Positions 52,962 through 62,272 of a DNA stretch of 64,000 nucleotides are shown piece after piece; position 1 is the first letter of the stretch, and the number at the start of each line of letters is the position of its first letter. Origin of the DNA: Mesorhizobium loti R88b (GTDB lineage: Bacteria; Pseudomonadota; Alphaproteobacteria; Rhizobiales; Rhizobiaceae); contig NZ_CP033367.1 of the NCBI RefSeq assembly GCF_013170845.1, forward strand, positions 6,077,001 to 6,141,000, in the 5' to 3' direction. The notes below the pieces were generated by a model that saw only the letters and a program-made list of their open reading frames with translations, did no database searches and was not told where the DNA came from. The position numbers and the translations under genes were made by a program.

Positions 52962-54287
52962 ATGATGAGCCGCGATGATCCTTTCGGACTATCGGAGGAT
53001 CGCGAACGCACCCGCATACGGCTGACCGGTGCGCCAACGCCGCGGCCGATGGCGCCGCTCTTGCCGGGCGCGGCGGTAAAGCGGTCGCGCACCCACCCGA
53101 ACGCACTCGTCAACGCATTCGCGCCCTTGCTGGAATTCGCGCCAGAGCTTGAAAGCGCACTGGCGCCGGAGAACCCGGAAACGCTGCGCACCCGGCTGCT
53201 CGAGGAACTGGTACGGGCACGCGACACGGCAATGTCGACAGGGTCCTCGATGGAACGGGCCGATCAGGCAGCCTGGGTCGTGGCGGCGTTGCTCGATGAT
53301 CTGGCTCTGAACACGCCATGGGGCGGGGCCAGCGCCTGGCCGCGCCAGCCGCTTGTGGTGATGCTGCGCGGCGATGTCGATGCCGGCACGCAGTTCTTCA
53401 CGCGGCTCGACGAACTGGAGCGCCATCCCAACCGCGATCGCGAATTGCTGGAGCTGCAGTATGATTGCATGGCGCTCGGCTTCCGCGGCAAATATCGTGT
53501 GCCAGGCCGGTCAGGCGATCGCTCGCTCAATGCGGTTCGCCTGACCGCGGCACGCTTCCTGCGCGATGCCGATGCCGAAGGTGCGCCGCTGTCGCCAAAC
53601 TGGAAGGGCGTCATCGCATCCGACGAGCCGCAGCGCTTCATCGTTCCGATCTGGGTCATGGCGCTCGGCGCGGCGGTTGTTGCCACAGCCATCCATATCG
53701 GGTTGTCGATGGGGCTGAGCGGCCAGGCAGTCGAACTTTCCGCCCTTGTGCGCGCTCTGCCGCCGCCCGCACGCGGCGATATCAGCCGTACGTCGCCCAA
53801 GGTCGATGCCCCGCCCCCTGAAAAAGTGGATTTTGCGCTGTTGCCGGAATTCCAGGCCGGGGCGCCGGCCGACCTCAAATCCGCCCTCAGCGGCACCGAA
53901 AGCGTTTCGTTGGCCAAGCTGATCATCCAGGCCTCCAACCCCGAACTGTTCCAGTCGTCGCGGCCCCAACTGAGCGACGGCTTCGAGCCCCTGATCGGTT
54001 CGATCGCCAAGGTGATCCTCGCCAATCAGGAGCTGATCGGAAACATCACCGTGATCGGTCATACGGACGGCGTTCCCCTGCAAAAGACCAATCCGCTGTC
54101 GACCAACCAGCGACTGTCGGAGGCGCGCGCCCAGACGATCGCCGACATGCTGGTGCAGAACGGGGTGCCGCAGGACCGCGTTCATTCCGAAGGCCGCGCG
54201 GCCACCGACCCGGTGGCCAGCGACAGCACGCGCGAGGGGCGAGCCTTGAACCGCCGCGTCGAGGTGCTCGTCGAAAAGAGGCTGTGA
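52962..54287 (+). CDS. tssL: T6SS membrane protein TssL with OmpA-like peptidoglycan-binding domain
   Basis: A 441-aa evolved TssL. A cytoplasmic DotU/IcmH domain (about 40-220) is followed by one helix (about 225-250; WVMALGAAVVATAIHIGLSM), then a periplasmic linker and an OmpA-like domain (about 330-441) with NQRLSEARAQTIADML and EGRALNRRVEVLV. It anchors the membrane complex in the cell wall. An ATG three bases further in is an alternative start. Confidence 0.95.
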   Translation: MMSRDDPFGLSEDRERTRIRLTGAPTPRPMAPLLPGAAVKRSRTHPNALVNAFAPLLEFAPELESALAPENPETLRTRLLEELVRARDTAMSTGSSMERADQAAWVVAALLDDLALNTPWGGASAWPRQPLVVMLRGDVDAGTQFFTRLDELERHPNRDRELLELQYDCMALGFRGKYRVPGRSGDRSLNAVRLTAARFLRDADAEGAPLSPNWKGVIASDEPQRFIVPIWVMALGAAVVATAIHIGLSMGLSGQAVELSALVRALPPPARGDISRTSPKVDAPPPEKVDFALLPEFQAGAPADLKSALSGTESVSLAKLIIQASNPELFQSSRPQLSDGFEPLIGSIAKVILANQELIGNITVIGHTDGVPLQKTNPLSTNQRLSEARAQTIADMLVQNGVPQDRVHSEGRAATDPVASDSTREGRALNRRVEVLVEKRL

Positions 54288-54288
54288 G

Positions 54289-57200
54289 ATGTTCATCCTA
54301 CGCTTCCTGTGGGCGGTCCTGACATCGCGCTGGCTGTGGACACTGATCGGCATCACACTGCTTTCGCTGGTCATCTGGGTGTTCGGTCCGATCGTCAGGG
54401 TCGGTCCCTATTCGCCTTTCGATTCCGACAATGTGCGCATTGCCATGATTGCGGGGCTGATCATCCTGTGGTTGATGTGGCTGATTATCGCGCAGCGTCG
54501 CGCCATCCGCGCCAATCGCATGTTCGTCGCCGAGATCGCCGCGCCAGTTGCGGAGAAGCCCCTCGGGCCTGGCGAAGAGAACGTCGCGGCCGTGGGTGCC
54601 AAGTTCGCCGAGGTGATGGCCGAACTGAAGCGCCGGAAGCTCGGCGGACGCAAGTTCCTGCGCGAGATGCCCTGGTACGTGATCGTCGGGCCACCGGCCA
54701 CCGGCAAGACCACGGCCCTGCGGCAGTCCGGACTGAATTTTCCGATCGACCTCACTGACGATCTGCAAGGGGTCGGTGGCACGCGTAATTGCGACTGGTT
54801 CTTTTCCGAGAACGCGGTTCTGATCGACACCGCCGGCCGCTATGTCCAGCAGGAGAGCCAGCCTGACGTCGACGCGGCGGAATGGCTGGGCTTCCTAGAT
54901 CTTTTGAAAAAGCATCGCGGCCGCCGCGCGCTCAACGGCGTGATCGTCGCGCTGTCCATCGACGCGCTTTCGGAGGGCGACGAGGCCATCAAGGCACACG
55001 GCCGCAAGATCCGCCGCCGGCTGGCCGAGCTCAACGACCGGCTCGAAATTCGCCTTCCGGTCTACCTGATGCTGACCAAGGCCGATCTGATCAAAGGTTT
55101 CGAGGCTTTCTTCGGCAGCCTGTCCACCGCCGCGCGCGAGCAGGTCTGGGGAACGACCTTCGCGCTGGATGCGCGTGTGGACGCCAAGACCATCGAACGC
55201 GAAATTTCGACATTGGCGACGGAGCTGGAGCGGCGGCTGGTGCCGCGCCTGGAGGACGAAGACAAACTCGCTGCTCGCGCCGAGATCTTCAGGTTTCCTG
55301 CCCAGCTGTCCAGCCTGTCCGAACCGATGCAGGTGCTGGTCGAGGCGATGTTCGGTGAAAGCCGCTATGAAGAGGCCGCCTGGCTGCGTGGTCTCTATTT
55401 GACATCGGCGACGCAGGAAGGCGCGCCCATCGACCGGCTGACCGCGGCGCTGTCGTCGTCGTTCGGCCTGCCGCCACGGCGAACCCTGCCCGCACCGAGG
55501 GTCGAGAAACGCAGCTTTTTCCTGAAGAACCTGCTCACCGAGGTCATCTTCAAGGAAGCCGGCCTCGGCACGTTCGATCCGCTGGCGCAGCGCCGCCGCG
55601 CCTGGATCTGGCGCGGTGCGGCGGCTGCATGCGCGGCGGCAGCCTTGCTGGCCGGCGGGCTGTTCACCTGGTCCTATTTTGACAACCGCAACGCGATCAC
55701 GGCCCAGGCAGGCCAGTTCGAAGCGCTGCAAGCGCCGCTGACCTCCGCTGCTGCAAATCCGGCATCGGTGCAGCAACCCGCCATCGACGGCGCGCTCGAA
55801 GCGATGGACGCGGTCGCGAATGCCAGGACAGCACCGCCGGGCAGCGCCCAAGATCTGCTGGGCCCATCGGCCTCGGCGGAACTGGTGCGGGCCCAGACCG
55901 ACACGTACGACCACGCCCTGCGCAACGTGCTTGAGCCACGCATGGTCGCATTGCTCGAGGCGACCATGTGGCGGCAGATCCGCGATCCGGATTTCATGCT
56001 CGGCGCGTTGAAGACCTATCGCATGATGACGGGCCTGTCGCAGATGGACACCGATTTCGCCCAGAAGTGGTGGGTGAACAGCCTGCCGGAATTCGCCGCC
56101 GCGGCACCCTTTCCGACCGCCGATGCCGAAGAGCATCAGCTTGCCGCCATCCGCCGCATGGCGGTCGACGAAAGCTATGTCGCTCCCGACCAGGCGCTGG
56201 TCGCCGAAGCGCTGAAAACAGTGTGCACGATCTCGTTGCCGGCGCGTGCCTACAAGCAGTTGCTGGCCGATCCGGAGGTGGCCGGGCTCAAGGAGTGGAT
56301 CCCGGCCAATTTCGCCGGCCCCAATGGCGGCAAGGTGTTTGCGCGGCGTTCCGACAAGACACTTCGCGTCGGCATTTCCGGAGCCTTCACCTATGCCGGC
56401 TTCCACGACGCCATTCTCGACCGCATCGACGATGTCGCCGCCCAGGCGGCACTCGATCGCGCGGTTTTCGCCGGCGGCTGCTCGGAGAATTCCGAGACCT
56501 CGGTCTCGGCTCTGTCCGAGGATATTCTGAAGCTCTACTATGACGACTACATCGCGCAATGGGACAGCTTCCTGCGAGACATGCGGCTCGCGCCACTAAC
56601 CGATCTCAATGTCGCCAGCGAAAATCTGAAGGATCTCTCAAGTGCCGATTCAGCGCTGAAGCGGCTGCTGACCGCGGTCGTTCAGGAAACAGAACTGACG
56701 CGTTCCGACGACGCGCCCGCCGACGACAAGGCCGCAGCCAAGGGCGCCTCGAAACTGCTCGGCAAGCTGGGCAAGCTCGGCAAGCTGGCGACGAGCGGTG
56801 CGAAGCTGCTGCCCCGCGCCGGGTCAGCCAGCGAGGTGGACCTGACCGGCAATCTGGTGGCCGAACATTTCAAACCGCTGAAGAGCACCATTGCCGAGGT
56901 CGACGGCCAGCCGCCGGCACTGGATGCCGCCGTTGTCGCGCTGACCGCGCTGTCGAACGTCCTGCAGACGGTCACCGCCAACCCCAATCCGCAGGATGCC
57001 ATCAAGAAGCAAGGCGGCCTTGCCGAGCTGACCGGTGCGGTCGCGAGGCAAGCACAGATCCTGCCGGACCCCATCAATGTCTGGCTTAGCGGAATTGCCG
57101 GTGACACCAGCAATTTGACGCAAAAGGCGGTCACATCGGAGCTCAACGCCATCTGGCGCGCGGACATACTGCCTTTCTGCCAGGCAGCGTTGAAGGACCG

Positions 57201-57825
57201 CTATCCGTTCAGCGCCGACAGCGCGGTGGACGTCAATGTGCGTGATTTCGCCCGCCTGTTCGGACCAGCCGGACTGATCGACGGTTTCATCAACGACCAT
57301 TTGATCAACTATGTCGACACCACCAGCCAGCCGTGGAAATGGCGTGCCGATTTCGGCCTCGATCCTTCGGCGCTGGCGGCATTCGAACAGGCCAGGCATA
57401 TCCGCGACGATCTCTTTCCCGGAGGTACCGGACCGGTGATGAGCTTCACGCTCGAACCGAAGGACCTGTCTCCCAACGTCACGCGCGTCACGCTCAATCT
57501 CGATGGTCAGACCCTCGTCTATTTCAACAATGCGACGCGGCCGCAACCGATGACCTGGCCGGGCAAGGACGGCACCGGGGTCATTTCGCTCGCCTTCCAG
57601 CCGATCGACGGTTCGCCCGAAATCATGCTCAACGAGACTGGCAGCTGGGCGTGGCTGAGGATGCTGCGCAACGGCCGTTTCGCCGGCACGTCGCTCTCCG
57701 ACGTCTACAGCCTGCGCCTAGGCACGAAGGGAATGTGGGCCGATTTCGAACTCAAGGCCGCCAGCGTCGAGAACCCCTACAATTTGCAGATGTTCAAGAA
57801 ATTCTCATGTCCGCCGCAGATATGA
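54289..57825 (+). CDS. tssM: T6SS membrane protein TssM (IcmF)
   Basis: A 1178-aa IcmF family protein. Two N-terminal helices (about 10-65) and a third helix (about 444-465) flank a cytoplasmic domain with Walker A VGPPATGKTTALRQSG. A large periplasmic part follows, with the C-terminal pattern ending at residue 1178. An intact P-loop suggests NTP binding. It ends with a four-base overlap with tagF (ATGA). Confidence 0.96.
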   Translation: MFILRFLWAVLTSRWLWTLIGITLLSLVIWVFGPIVRVGPYSPFDSDNVRIAMIAGLIILWLMWLIIAQRRAIRANRMFVAEIAAPVAEKPLGPGEENVAAVGAKFAEVMAELKRRKLGGRKFLREMPWYVIVGPPATGKTTALRQSGLNFPIDLTDDLQGVGGTRNCDWFFSENAVLIDTAGRYVQQESQPDVDAAEWLGFLDLLKKHRGRRALNGVIVALSIDALSEGDEAIKAHGRKIRRRLAELNDRLEIRLPVYLMLTKADLIKGFEAFFGSLSTAAREQVWGTTFALDARVDAKTIEREISTLATELERRLVPRLEDEDKLAARAEIFRFPAQLSSLSEPMQVLVEAMFGESRYEEAAWLRGLYLTSATQEGAPIDRLTAALSSSFGLPPRRTLPAPRVEKRSFFLKNLLTEVIFKEAGLGTFDPLAQRRRAWIWRGAAAACAAAALLAGGLFTWSYFDNRNAITAQAGQFEALQAPLTSAAANPASVQQPAIDGALEAMDAVANARTAPPGSAQDLLGPSASAELVRAQTDTYDHALRNVLEPRMVALLEATMWRQIRDPDFMLGALKTYRMMTGLSQMDTDFAQKWWVNSLPEFAAAAPFPTADAEEHQLAAIRRMAVDESYVAPDQALVAEALKTVCTISLPARAYKQLLADPEVAGLKEWIPANFAGPNGGKVFARRSDKTLRVGISGAFTYAGFHDAILDRIDDVAAQAALDRAVFAGGCSENSETSVSALSEDILKLYYDDYIAQWDSFLRDMRLAPLTDLNVASENLKDLSSADSALKRLLTAVVQETELTRSDDAPADDKAAAKGASKLLGKLGKLGKLATSGAKLLPRAGSASEVDLTGNLVAEHFKPLKSTIAEVDGQPPALDAAVVALTALSNVLQTVTANPNPQDAIKKQGGLAELTGAVARQAQILPDPINVWLSGIAGDTSNLTQKAVTSELNAIWRADILPFCQAALKDRYPFSADSAVDVNVRDFARLFGPAGLIDGFINDHLINYVDTTSQPWKWRADFGLDPSALAAFEQARHIRDDLFPGGTGPVMSFTLEPKDLSPNVTRVTLNLDGQTLVYFNNATRPQPMTWPGKDGTGVISLAFQPIDGSPEIMLNETGSWAWLRMLRNGRFAGTSLSDVYSLRLGTKGMWADFELKAASVENPYNLQMFKKFSCPPQI

Positions 57826-58346
57826 ACATTGGGTTCTTCGGCAAGGTACCGGCGACCGGAGATTTCGTCGCCGCCAACCTGCCGCGGACTTTCATCGACC
57901 GCTGGGACCGCTGGATGTCGATCGAGTTGCTGGCGCGGCCCGACGAGGGGGAATTGGATACGCGTGTCTGGCGCTTCATCGTCAAGGGCGGCATTTTCGG
58001 CGACCAGCCCTGTGCCGGCGCCTGGCGCATGAGCGAGGACCGTGTTGGCCGCCGCTATCCCTTCGCCGTTATCCGCCTCGGGCCGCCGCCGGAGCCGGGC
58101 GACCCCTGGTTCGACGGCGTTGCCGATCTCGTCAGGGAAACGGTCGAGGAATACCGGGCCCAGGTCTGGATCGCCGAGCGCATCGGCCAACTGCCGCAGC
58201 CGGAAACCCTGGACGGCAACGAACGGATTGCGTTCTGGCTGGACGACTGGGAGGTACATGAGCTCGACTTCGCCGACATCCACGATCTTGCGGCCAACGG
58301 GCTGCCGGCGATGAGGGCGACGCGGCCGGAAACGGCGGAGTCCTGA
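57822..58346 (+). CDS. tagF: T6SS-associated TagF protein
   Basis: A 174-aa protein with the TagF N-terminal GFFGKVPATGDFVAANLPRT and WMSIELLAR, and later FAVIRLGPPP. TagF is a T6SS regulator that in some species acts with a PppA-type phosphatase or blocks assembly; here it is fused to neither. The start is ATG 57822 (overlapping the tssM stop); ATG 57807 is an alternative. Confidence 0.9.
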   Translation: MNIGFFGKVPATGDFVAANLPRTFIDRWDRWMSIELLARPDEGELDTRVWRFIVKGGIFGDQPCAGAWRMSEDRVGRRYPFAVIRLGPPPEPGDPWFDGVADLVRETVEEYRAQVWIAERIGQLPQPETLDGNERIAFWLDDWEVHELDFADIHDLAANGLPAMRATRPETAES

Positions 58347-58349
58347 GCG

Positions 58350-59198
58350 ATGGGTTGCACCGTTTTCGCCGAGGGCATGGGCTGGTTCCACCAGAGCAGC
58401 AATGGAACCGGGACGGCACCCGGCGACGTCTGCCTGAGCCCGCCGCCACCGCCTGCCGGACCGGTACCGGTGCCCTATGTCAACATGCTGTTCGCCAGCG
58501 ATCTCACCAAGGGCAGCAATAGCGTCAAGGCCGATGGTAGTCCGACGGCGTTGGAGAACTCCTCGGAAATCGCCATGAGTACCGGCAACGAAGCGGCAAC
58601 GCCGGGCCTTGGCGCCGGCGTCGTCACGCACAAAATCAAAGGCAAAGGTAGCTTTTCGCTGTGGTCCTTCACGGTGAAGGTCGAAGGCAAGGGCGTGTGC
58701 CGGCACGGCGACCCATTGCTGCAGAACGAGGCGTGTACGCCGCCGAACTGCACCGCGCCGGGTGCCAAGGTGCTCTTCATAAACCGCATGACGGCGGAGG
58801 GCGTCAAACAAGGCAAGAAATGCAAGACGCCATACAGTCAAGACTGCCGCCCCGACCGCACGGCAGCCCAACGCGACGAGGTCAATGGTAAACCATGCTG
58901 GGAATGCAAGGGCAAGAAGGCGACCGGAACCGCGCCCTTCCATCGCGACGGCACACACAAACTGGAAGAAACCAAAAACGCGGACGGAAGCTGGTCGGAC
59001 AAGGAGTACCGGACGCATGATCACCAACCGCCATTGAACCGCGCTTGGGAGGAACTGGGAGGCTGTCACTTGCAACCGTCGCCCGACGCGTTCAAAAAAA
59101 TCATGGGCGAGGCAGAGTTCGTCAGGCCCCACTGCGAAGCGCACTACATGAGCCAGGGCTCAAAGGTTAAGGCACATGCCAAGTCGTTGAGGAGCTAG
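58350..59198 (+). CDS. DUF4150 PAAR-like protein with Cys/His-rich C-terminal candidate toxin domain
   Basis: A 282-aa protein. Residues 1-130 form a DUF4150 (PAAR-like spike) domain, recognised from VCLSPPPPPAGPVPVPYVNM, STGNEAATPG and VEGKGVCRHGDPLL. From about residue 150 the sequence has a pattern of potential metal ligands and catalytic residues: CWEC (C183, C186), HDHQPPL (H223, H225), GGCH (C239, H240) and RPHCEAH (H261, C262, H265). This suggests an HNH-like nuclease or another metal-dependent toxin; no function is proved. It is delivered at the spike tip with VgrG. The two small genes after it are candidate immunity genes. Confidence 0.78.
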   Translation: MGCTVFAEGMGWFHQSSNGTGTAPGDVCLSPPPPPAGPVPVPYVNMLFASDLTKGSNSVKADGSPTALENSSEIAMSTGNEAATPGLGAGVVTHKIKGKGSFSLWSFTVKVEGKGVCRHGDPLLQNEACTPPNCTAPGAKVLFINRMTAEGVKQGKKCKTPYSQDCRPDRTAAQRDEVNGKPCWECKGKKATGTAPFHRDGTHKLEETKNADGSWSDKEYRTHDHQPPLNRAWEELGGCHLQPSPDAFKKIMGEAEFVRPHCEAHYMSQGSKVKAHAKSLRS

Positions 59199-59636
59199 AT
59201 GAACCCGCGCTATCAGGAGTTGCAGGCCACCTATCTGGCGGAATTGAGGTCGATTTTGCCGCCTATTTTGTCATGGTGGAAGGAACACGCAGTCCGCCCG
59301 CCCGCCGAAATGGGAACTGGCGGTAATCGCAATGACTTCGAACGGCGTTGGCCGCTTGGTCCCGTCGCGCATCCTCGAGTGCTCGCTGTGCTGCGAACAT
59401 ATTATCTCGCCGTCCATGCGCTTAACCGTGAATTCGAGACGCTGCGGCCGCCTCTGGACACAACGCCGCGCGAAAGCGATTGGGGTACCGACGACGAAGA
59501 GGCCGACGTGCCGTTTGTCCTGCCGATCGACCTGCTGGTCAACGATCTGGAGAGCATCGCGCCCGATCTCTACGAGATCATGAGCAATCTGGTCTTCGTC
59601 CCGGTTGGCCTAGCCCCCGACGGCGAGTATTGCTGA
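59199..59636 (+). CDS. Candidate immunity protein 1 (paralogue of the next gene)
   Basis: A 145-aa acidic cytoplasmic-type protein with no signal peptide and no domain I recognise. The ATG at 59199 is next to the effector stop, with GAGGAG close upstream. Its layout matches the next gene: WW near residue 27, HPRVLAVLRTYYLAVHALNRE in the middle and the ending VPVGLAPDGEYC. Tight position after a putative toxin gene suggests immunity (inference). Confidence 0.65.
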   Translation: MNPRYQELQATYLAELRSILPPILSWWKEHAVRPPAEMGTGGNRNDFERRWPLGPVAHPRVLAVLRTYYLAVHALNREFETLRPPLDTTPRESDWGTDDEEADVPFVLPIDLLVNDLESIAPDLYEIMSNLVFVPVGLAPDGEYC

Positions 59637-59637
59637 C

Positions 59638-60129
59638 ATGGCATTCGATATCGTTCATGACGTTGAAAAAGGGGTGCGCCAGCTTCTCGAGGCGCCGAAC
59701 GATCTTGCGGAACCGATGCCGGATCAGGGCGCAGTAAAATCGATGTCCGAAGCAACCGACCAGCACAGAGACATCTACGCCAAATACATCGCCAACTTCG
59801 ACGTCGCCTACCAGGTTGCCGACGATTGGTGGGAAGGCTGCGTCGCGGCTTACGTCGAGGACGGCTATGGCCCCGACGAGGCGAATGAGCTTGCCTACGA
59901 CAAGCGGCTCGCCGGACCGGCCTCCGCGCCCGAGGTCGTCTGGTTCTTCCGCAACTACTGGCTGGCCTTCGACGAGGTGAACCGCGCCCTTCCGCCGAAA
60001 GACCGCGTGCCGCCGCAGGTGGTAATGCTTGGCTGGCTGGTGGAGGACGGCCGCACGGATTATGTCCGGCTGCTCACTTGCATGCCCTACTGGCCGATCG
60101 GCCTCGACGAAAATGGCAATTGGTGCTGA
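59638..60129 (+). CDS. Candidate immunity protein 2 (paralogue of the previous gene)
   Basis: A 163-aa protein related to the previous gene: WW near residue 62, PEVVWFFRNYWLAFDEVNRA in the middle and the ending WPIGLDENGNWC. It starts one base after the previous stop and is followed four bases later by the DUF2169 gene. No signal peptide is seen. The duplicate may protect against a related toxin or form a hetero-oligomer (inference). Confidence 0.65.
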   Translation: MAFDIVHDVEKGVRQLLEAPNDLAEPMPDQGAVKSMSEATDQHRDIYAKYIANFDVAYQVADDWWEGCVAAYVEDGYGPDEANELAYDKRLAGPASAPEVVWFFRNYWLAFDEVNRALPPKDRVPPQVVMLGWLVEDGRTDYVRLLTCMPYWPIGLDENGNWC

Positions 60130-60132
60130 CCC

Positions 60133-61221
60133 ATGGCCTTCGACGTCTGGCTCGAGAACCGCACCCCCTTCGCCACGGCGACGCATGTGCAGGTCGATGC
60201 CGGAGGCCAGGAGGTGCTGGTTGCCATGCTCTCGGCGAGTTTCCAGGGCGATGCTGACAACGCGGGACTGCATCCGGCCGATGATCAACTCCCGGTCACT
60301 TTCGGCGACGTGCCCTTCGGCAATCCGGCACTATCCTCGACCCGCTACGAAGCCGATATAGCGCCGGTCAAACCGACAGCCGAGGTAATCGTCAATGGCA
60401 CGGCCCATGCTCCCAACGGCAAGCCGGTACGCGAGATGCAGGTCGGATTGCGGATCGGCAGCGTGCGCAAAGTGCTGAACGTGGTCGGGGACCGCATCTA
60501 CGACGCCGGCAGCTACAGCGCACCGCATCCATTCACCACAATGCCGATCGTCTACGAACGGGCCTTTGGCGGCACGACGGCGGAAGGACGAGCCGAGCCA
60601 CGTAACCCCGTCGGTGTCGGCTTCCATCACGCGGCGTCGGCCGACAAGGCGGTGCGCACGCAGGCGCCCAACGTCACCTATCCGGGCGAACCCTATCTCA
60701 GCCCCATGGATCGCCCCTCGCCGGCAGGCTTCGGTGCCCTTGGGCGAGGCTGGCAGCCACGTCTTGGTTTCGCCGGAACCTACGACCAGGCATGGATCGA
60801 CACGCAATGGCCGCTGCCGCCAAAGGATTTCGATCCGCGACATCATCTCGCCACGCCGCCGGATCAGCAATTGCCGCAGCTTGCCGGCGGTGAAGAGGTT
60901 GCGCTTGTCGGTCTGACCCCGACAGGGCGTTGGAATTTTCGATTGCCTCGCATCGTCGCGCCTGTGCGACTGATCTTCGACGACCGCATCGAGGAGCGCA
61001 GCTTCGCAGCCGATACTGTGATCATCGAGCCAGACCTTTGGCGCATTACGCTCAAGGCACGGCTTTCCTTTGTCACACTCCGCAATGCCGCCGCCTTGCG
61101 CGAGATCGTTTTCGGCCACGTATCCCCCGTGTGGCTCAGCGCGCGGCGCAAGCGCAAGGCCTATCTCAATCCGCTGGGCGGCGACGGCACCTTGGGCAAC
61201 TACCCTGTGTGGCTGCCATGA
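60133..61221 (+). CDS. DUF2169 T6SS accessory protein
   Basis: A 362-aa protein of the DUF2169 family, with YERAFGGT, EPRNPVGVG and PAGFGALGRGWQPR as recognisable segments. DUF2169 proteins act as adaptors or chaperones for PAAR-like effectors in other T6SS clusters (family knowledge). The ATG at 60133 is close to the previous gene; the last base overlap with the next gene (ATGA) shows coupling. Confidence 0.83.
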   Translation: MAFDVWLENRTPFATATHVQVDAGGQEVLVAMLSASFQGDADNAGLHPADDQLPVTFGDVPFGNPALSSTRYEADIAPVKPTAEVIVNGTAHAPNGKPVREMQVGLRIGSVRKVLNVVGDRIYDAGSYSAPHPFTTMPIVYERAFGGTTAEGRAEPRNPVGVGFHHAASADKAVRTQAPNVTYPGEPYLSPMDRPSPAGFGALGRGWQPRLGFAGTYDQAWIDTQWPLPPKDFDPRHHLATPPDQQLPQLAGGEEVALVGLTPTGRWNFRLPRIVAPVRLIFDDRIEERSFAADTVIIEPDLWRITLKARLSFVTLRNAAALREIVFGHVSPVWLSARRKRKAYLNPLGGDGTLGNYPVWLP

Positions 61222-62261
61222 AGCGCCCGCTCTATGTCGCAGGCGCCGGTGCGGTAACCCCTGCCGGGCTTAACGCGACGCAAACGATGTGCGCGATCCG
61301 TGCCAGCCTCTCGGCCTATGAGGAGATAACGCTCTCGGAGCCGTTTGGCGCTTCGCAGGTCGTCGCGCGCATACCGGCACACTGGCGCCTGCGCCGAACC
61401 CAGGGTGGATGGCTGGTCAACATGGCCTCGCGCGCCATGAGTGAGGCGTTAGGAACCGGCAGTATTGCGCCCGAAGCCACGGCTATCCTGCTCGCGCCGC
61501 CTGAGGGTTTTCGCAACCATCCGGCCTATCAGGACATCGCGCCACGCGACTTCCTTGCGGCTGTGATCAGGGCCAGCGGACATCGTTTCCATGCGGCGTC
61601 GCGGGCGATAGACGGCGGCGCGGCTGCCAGCATCGGCCTGCTGGAGCGCGCGGTGGACATGATGGAGCGGCAAGGCGTCGAACAGGTCTTGCTCGGCGGC
61701 GTCGACAGTCTTGTCAACGACAGTGATCTTGCCCGTCTCGGCGCGGCCCGTCGTCTCAAGGCCCCCGACAACGCGCAAGGTCTTGTACCAGGCGAGGCGG
61801 CGGCGTTCGTGCGGCTGACGCTGCAGCCGGAAGGAAAGGCAACGGTCTTTGCCGCGATCCACGGTGTTGGCACCGCCCAGGAAAAGGACACGGTCCTGTC
61901 GGACCGTTACAGCCAAGGATGGGCCATGCTCGGTGCTTTGCGCGACGCCGTGACCGGCTCTGGCCCTTCGGAGCCCGACATCGACTTCGTGGTCAGCAAT
62001 GGCAATGGCGAACGCTACCAGGGTTGGGAAATGCTGATCACCCGACCGCGTTTTTATCGCACGCGCCGCGACCTGATGGCGACCGCCTACCCGGCCATGA
62101 CGATCGGCGACATCGGCGCGGCAGGTGGCGCGTTGGTCCTGATGCTTGCTGCCGACAGCTTTCTCAAGGACTACGCGCCGGGATCAACCGCCATCTGCGA
62201 AGTGGCTTCCGAGGGCGGCCTGCGTGCCGCGGCGGTCATGGCCCGTATGACGCGTCGCTGA
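61218..62261 (+). CDS. Ketosynthase-fold (thiolase-like) protein without catalytic residues
   Basis: A 347-aa protein with a beta-ketoacyl synthase fold: YVAGAGAVTPAGLNA at the start and GDIGAAGGALVLML near the end. The nucleophile elbow, normally T-A-C-A-S/A-G, is AIDGGAAASIG (residues 130-140), with no cysteine. The usual active-site histidine in GH-x-GAAG is an aspartate (D298). It is thus probably a non-catalytic scaffold. Similar genes are found with DUF4150/DUF2169 genes in other T6SS loci. The ATG at 61218 overlaps the DUF2169 stop. It is the last plus-strand gene, convergent with the TIGR02270 gene. Confidence 0.78.
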   Translation: MKRPLYVAGAGAVTPAGLNATQTMCAIRASLSAYEEITLSEPFGASQVVARIPAHWRLRRTQGGWLVNMASRAMSEALGTGSIAPEATAILLAPPEGFRNHPAYQDIAPRDFLAAVIRASGHRFHAASRAIDGGAAASIGLLERAVDMMERQGVEQVLLGGVDSLVNDSDLARLGAARRLKAPDNAQGLVPGEAAAFVRLTLQPEGKATVFAAIHGVGTAQEKDTVLSDRYSQGWAMLGALRDAVTGSGPSEPDIDFVVSNGNGERYQGWEMLITRPRFYRTRRDLMATAYPAMTIGDIGAAGGALVLMLAADSFLKDYAPGSTAICEVASEGGLRAAAVMARMTRR

Positions 62262-62272
62262 CGCCTTCGCTT

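Noticed and set aside
54895..56559. 554-aa minus-strand open frame opposite tssM
   Set aside because: Shadow of tssM; arginine/glycine-rich, no signal or domain.
57777..59144. 455-aa minus-strand open frame opposite tagF and the DUF4150 gene
   Set aside because: Both plus-strand genes carry family motifs and fit the operon; the antisense frame has none.
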